Of a DNA stretch of 64,000 nucleotides, positions 60,870-64,000 are shown in pieces. Under the pieces are notes generated by a model. The model had not been told where the DNA came from. It did not search any database and worked only from the letters and a program-made list of their open reading frames with translations. Position numbers and translations under genes: made by a program. Each line of letters starts with the position of its first letter. The first letter of the stretch is position 1. The stretch is from CAVYGN01 sp963796325 (GTDB lineage: Bacteria; Spirochaetota; Brevinematia; Brevinematales; JAOACQ01), in the NCBI GenBank assembly GCA_963796325.1, contig CAWCLF010000003.1, positions 62,001-126,000 on the forward strand. Direction: 5' to 3'.

Positions 60870-62179
60870 TCACCCGCCTCCTCAGCCGCCGGAAAAAGCT
60901 GCTGTATCAGCCCTTTTTTATGCTTTTTGAGTATTTCGAGTTTTTGGGTTTGAGCAGAAATGAGTTTATCTAAGGAAGAAAGACAATTGGCAATTTTTTG
61001 CTGTTCAGGGAGACAAGGAAATTTAATTTTAACGTTTGAGAAAGCAGTTTTATTTATAATTGGTACTGCCTGTATACCTGCAATTAAAGCTATATTATTT
61101 GCATAATATTCTAAAGCCGAATAAATAAAATCATTCGAGTACTCAGAAAAAGGAGAAACCGAATTAATTTGCTGATTTGTCGCACACTCATACTTGTTTT
61201 GAGCAATTTTCCCAATAGTTGAACCAATGCATACAAACAATATGCTGTTGGCTCTGACATGTCTTGTTTCCTTAAAACCTTCTTCAGATAGCGTTGTTTT
61301 TGTTGAAGTTATATATCGTGTATTAGTCATGTCTCCTGGAGATACAAAAAGTTTGTTCCCCCTATAGTAGTATGAATTAGCTGTACTTGGTGTGTTTCCA
61401 GTAATTATTTCTCCCACATTTCCCAACCGTTTCTCCTCCCACTCTTGTGTATCCCGAAACTCTGGAAAGCGTAGTCTAGGTACGGTTTTGCCATCCGCAG
61501 GGAAAAGCTGGCTCATCAGACCTTTTTTATGTTTCTTGAGGGTTTCCAGCTTTTTGGTATGCGAGCTAATAAGATCGCCGAGGGTAGAAAGGCAATCGGT
61601 AATTTTTTGCTGCTCATTATGGGAGGGAAGAGGTAATAATATTTGCATTAATACTGCTTTAGATATTGCATAAACTTTGATGCCAACAGCAAATTTTTGA
61701 ATTTGTTTACTTACAGTATCTATTTCTCTTAATAGACCTTTAAATCCATTAACATACTCATTCTGCTTTTCTCTAAGAAGTATTGTATGTAAGCCAGAAA
61801 TAGCTTTGATACCATGGTTTATACCTCTTACTTCTATCGATTTTGCAAGACCTTCTGTGTCTTCAGAGGTATCAGCCAAAATTAGATCTCCATTCGTTAA
61901 CAAAGTAGCATTTTTGTACAATCCACTATTTATTTTTGGTATAATATCTTTGGAAAAATCAACATAAGTATGAAATTTTGTATGAATATCTCCATAGTGA
62001 ATATAGTAAGTATCACCAGAATCGGATAAATCAGCACGTGAATTATTTGCAGTTGTATGGTAATCGAAAATCTCACCTAACCTTTTCTCATCCCACTCAG
62101 GTGCATCCCGGAACTCCGGGAAACGTAATTTGGGTAAGCGAAATTGGGGATTTAAATCACTTTTATTTTTCATACGCAT
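60866..62179 (-). CDS. hsdS: type I restriction-modification specificity subunit
   Basis: A 437-residue DNA-recognition subunit. Two target recognition domains (about 25-180 and 235-395) are separated by the conserved helical repeats ETLKKHKKGLMSQLFPADG and EILKKHKKGLIQQLFPAAE. Matching openings RLRFPEFRD occur at the start of each half. The recognition half-sites cannot be predicted by eye. It overlaps hsdR by 17 bases and the ATPase by 4. Confidence 0.93.
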   Translation of the reverse strand: MRMKNKSDLNPQFRLPKLRFPEFRDAPEWDEKRLGEIFDYHTTANNSRADLSDSGDTYYIHYGDIHTKFHTYVDFSKDIIPKINSGLYKNATLLTNGDLILADTSEDTEGLAKSIEVRGINHGIKAISGLHTILLREKQNEYVNGFKGLLREIDTVSKQIQKFAVGIKVYAISKAVLMQILLPLPSHNEQQKITDCLSTLGDLISSHTKKLETLKKHKKGLMSQLFPADGKTVPRLRFPEFRDTQEWEEKRLGNVGEIITGNTPSTANSYYYRGNKLFVSPGDMTNTRYITSTKTTLSEEGFKETRHVRANSILFVCIGSTIGKIAQNKYECATNQQINSVSPFSEYSNDFIYSALEYYANNIALIAGIQAVPIINKTAFSNVKIKFPCLPEQQKIANCLSSLDKLISAQTQKLEILKKHKKGLIQQLFPAAEEAGE

Positions 62180-64000
62180 TTAATCCCGAGATTTCTTTCC
62201 CATGAGCCAATTTATGTAATAGCGGCAATAAGTCTTCCATTAACTCGAGTTCCTTCTGCGTTCTGGCTTTCCAGCCCAATTCCAAATGTGCAAACAGATC
62301 ACTAAGGGCATCCCCGTCAAAGATCATTCTCTGCAAGATTCCGTCTATGAACGCTTGGAGGGATGTTGTTTGAAGCCCATACTTAGCTGCTTTCTCAGCA
62401 ACTTCTTTGGAGAATTTTTCAATTTTGAAGGCTTCGAAACCATTCTTGATCTCACTTTCACTTAAACCTTCACCCATTTTCAAGGTGCTAATATATGCTG
62501 AAATATCATCTCGTTCGTTCATAAATTTGGAGTCTGCTTCTATCAGGCCAATCAGCTTTTCGCGTGACATCTTTTGTTTTTCTGGAGCAACTTGGGTATA
62601 GTTAGCGATCAACTTCATGATATAATCGTAATCAATCAATGCTGATGAAAAAAGTACAAATTCAAAATCCAGTTCCTGAAATGAATTATGTTCTTCTCCA
62701 GATTCACCTTGCTGGTCTTTGATACGTTGAGCAGTTTCCAGATACACACCACGGAAGGCCCTCAACCGGTCATCGGGCAAAATATTTTCTATGCTGATAT
62801 TATTTTCCGGGCTAATGTCCGTATACTGGTCCAGTTGTGTCTTGAGACGCTGTACTTCTTTAAAAATATTAATAAACTGAAAACGCGCCTCATCCCCTTT
62901 CAAGTTGGGAACTTGTTCTGGTGCGCAGGGCAGCCCCTGAGAAGTCATAAATTTATCCAAGGTAGCAACAGCCTTTTCAAGTTTATTGATTACTGCCGGA
63001 GCAGGATCGACTAACCAGATTTCCTTAGCCCGTCCAGTCGTGGCTTCTCCTGAAAACATAGCGATGGCTTCATTGACTGCTTCCTCCTGCTGCCGAAAGT
63101 CCAAGATGTTTCCAAATGGTTTGGAATTATTCAAAACTCGGTTGGTTCGTGAAAAAGCTTGAATTAAGCCATGGTACTTGAGGTTTTTATCTACATACAA
63201 TGTATTTAAGTATTTAGAATCAAAACCTGTCAGCATCATATCCACTACGATTACGAGATCGATCTTCTGATTAGGATTATAATCCCGATTTGAGTATTGT
63301 TGATCTTTGATACGTTTTTGAATGTCTTGATAATATAGATCAAAATTAGAGATATCGTGATTTGTTCCGTAGCGGACATTGTAATCGTTGATGATGCCTT
63401 TAAGTGCTGCTTTCTTTTCATCAGGTGCTACCCGGTTGTCTTCCCGTTCTTGTGGTAGGTCTTCCTGTATCTGCTGCACATCTTTGTCGCCATCTGCTGG
63501 GGGAGAAAATACACAGGCCACATTTAATGGCCGAAAATCAATATTATTCGTATGTTTTTCATTTTGAATGTTAATAAATAAACGATGGTATTCGATTGCC
63601 TCATTGATAGATGCTGTTGCTAGAATAGTATTGAATTTACGTCCATTGGTAACTGTATCGTGCTTCTCCAGAATAGTTTCTATAACTGCTTCCTTGGTCA
63701 GAGTTTCTCTGGGCGTGGGTTTAGCCGTACCTTTTCCTTTGTAATAATCAATATGAAATCGCAAAACATTCTGATCCTCAATAGCATGGGTAATTGTGTA
63801 AGAATGAAGCAATTTCTGAAAGATGTCCTCGGTAGTTTTATAAGAGGCTACCTGACCTTCAATCTGTTGATAGGCGGCATTTTTCTCAAAAATGGGTGTG
63901 CCGGTAAATCCAAACAATTGTGAGTTCGGGAAAAACTCTTTAATGGCTTTATGATTTTCACCAAACTGGGACCGGTGGCATTCGTCAAAGATGAAAACCA
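62163..64000 (-). CDS. hsdR: type I restriction endonuclease subunit, 5' part beyond the window
   Basis: The frame is open from the window edge to 62163 (612 codons seen, phase set by the codon at 63998). It begins with the helicase motif II DECHRSQFG, then GFTGTPIF (motif III), DMMLTGFDSKYLNTLYVDK (motif V) and QAFSRTNRVL (motif VI), followed by the C-terminal helical part that binds HsdM. The nuclease domain and motif I must lie outside the window. It overlaps hsdS by 17 bases. Confidence 0.93.
   Translation of the reverse strand, partial: VFIFDECHRSQFGENHKAIKEFFPNSQLFGFTGTPIFEKNAAYQQIEGQVASYKTTEDIFQKLLHSYTITHAIEDQNVLRFHIDYYKGKGTAKPTPRETLTKEAVIETILEKHDTVTNGRKFNTILATASINEAIEYHRLFINIQNEKHTNNIDFRPLNVACVFSPPADGDKDVQQIQEDLPQEREDNRVAPDEKKAALKGIINDYNVRYGTNHDISNFDLYYQDIQKRIKDQQYSNRDYNPNQKIDLVIVVDMMLTGFDSKYLNTLYVDKNLKYHGLIQAFSRTNRVLNNSKPFGNILDFRQQEEAVNEAIAMFSGEATTGRAKEIWLVDPAPAVINKLEKAVATLDKFMTSQGLPCAPEQVPNLKGDEARFQFINIFKEVQRLKTQLDQYTDISPENNISIENILPDDRLRAFRGVYLETAQRIKDQQGESGEEHNSFQELDFEFVLFSSALIDYDYIMKLIANYTQVAPEKQKMSREKLIGLIEADSKFMNERDDISAYISTLKMGEGLSESEIKNGFEAFKIEKFSKEVAEKAAKYGLQTTSLQAFIDGILQRMIFDGDALSDLFAHLELGWKARTQKELELMEDLLPLLHKLAHGKEISGLNAYEK

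Larger units (their letters stand above)
35737..64000. mobile_element. integrated element at tRNA-Ser, right end outside the window
   Basis: Begins just after tRNA-Ser(GGA) with a tyrosine integrase. It contains AT-rich cargo, a minus-strand contractile-tail structural block and an AT-rich nuclease-like/type I restriction region. No second copy of the tRNA 3' sequence was seen, so the right boundary is inferred to lie beyond 64000. The restriction region could instead belong to a separate island next to the phage. Confidence 0.6.

Noticed and set aside
63917..63917. Start of hsdR at 63917
   Set aside because: The frame stays open to the window edge and includes the DECH helicase motif, so the true start is outside.

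Overview
The window looks like chromosome from a diderm bacterium. An AsmA-like envelope protein, a predicted outer-membrane barrel, a SPOR protein and a prophage with a possible spanin locus all point that way. A LacI-type sensor fused to HD-GYP, a methyl-accepting chemotaxis protein, paired CNNM/CorC-like proteins and a contractile-tail phage gene set recalling those of spirochaetes suggest Spirochaetota. I hold that assignment only moderately, because no marker gene here settles it. Host genes are moderately GC-rich. Two segments (about 36.97-39.5 kb and 56.4-64 kb) are visibly AT-rich.

Region 1 (1-20.5 kb) is mostly core metabolism and envelope genes. It holds the 3' part of citrate synthase, a phosphohexomutase, a GH10 xylanase with a membrane partner, a TrmA/RumA-type methyltransferase, two CNNM/CorC-like proteins, a DegT-family sugar aminotransferase, an AsmA-like protein, the glycolytic cluster gap-pgk-tpi (with an intrinsic terminator between gap and pgk), a ManC-type mannose-1-phosphate guanylyltransferase, a PlsC-like acyltransferase and ilvBN. 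The ilvBN operon is preceded by a complete attenuator: a consensus-like promoter, a 29-residue leader peptide rich in Ile, Leu and Val codons, and a 13-bp terminator hairpin. The ilvN frame carries an in-frame stop five codons after its best start.

Region 2 (20.5-35.6 kb) is signalling and accessory metabolism: the LacI-type/HD-GYP fusion, an MCP, an outer-membrane protein, a membrane-linked LuxR regulator next to a 51-residue peptide and a His-less LpxL-like protein, a TPR/SPOR protein, the PaaK/ACT pair, MetF, a divergent sigma-like/anti-sigma-like pair, and two small membrane proteins.

Region 3 (35.65 kb onward) is an integrated element at the 3' end of a tRNA-Ser(GGA) gene. A tyrosine integrase is followed by AT-rich cargo (a DprA/Smf-fold protein, a phosphoribosyltransferase-like protein, a small protein and a GNAT protein). 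A terminator separates this from a minus-strand myovirus-type structural block (39.6-56.4 kb). Read in its transcription direction, the block runs: capsid protease/scaffold, decoration protein, major capsid protein, connectors, tail terminator, sheath, tube, chaperone with a -1 frameshift extension, tape measure, baseplate, tail fibre, lysis genes. Portal and terminase genes are absent where they would be expected. In their place is a predicted PD-(D/E)XK-type gene and a type I restriction-modification operon (hsdR-hsdS-ATPase-hsdM) that runs off the end of the window. No copy of the tRNA 3' end was seen further right, so the right boundary of the element probably lies outside the window.
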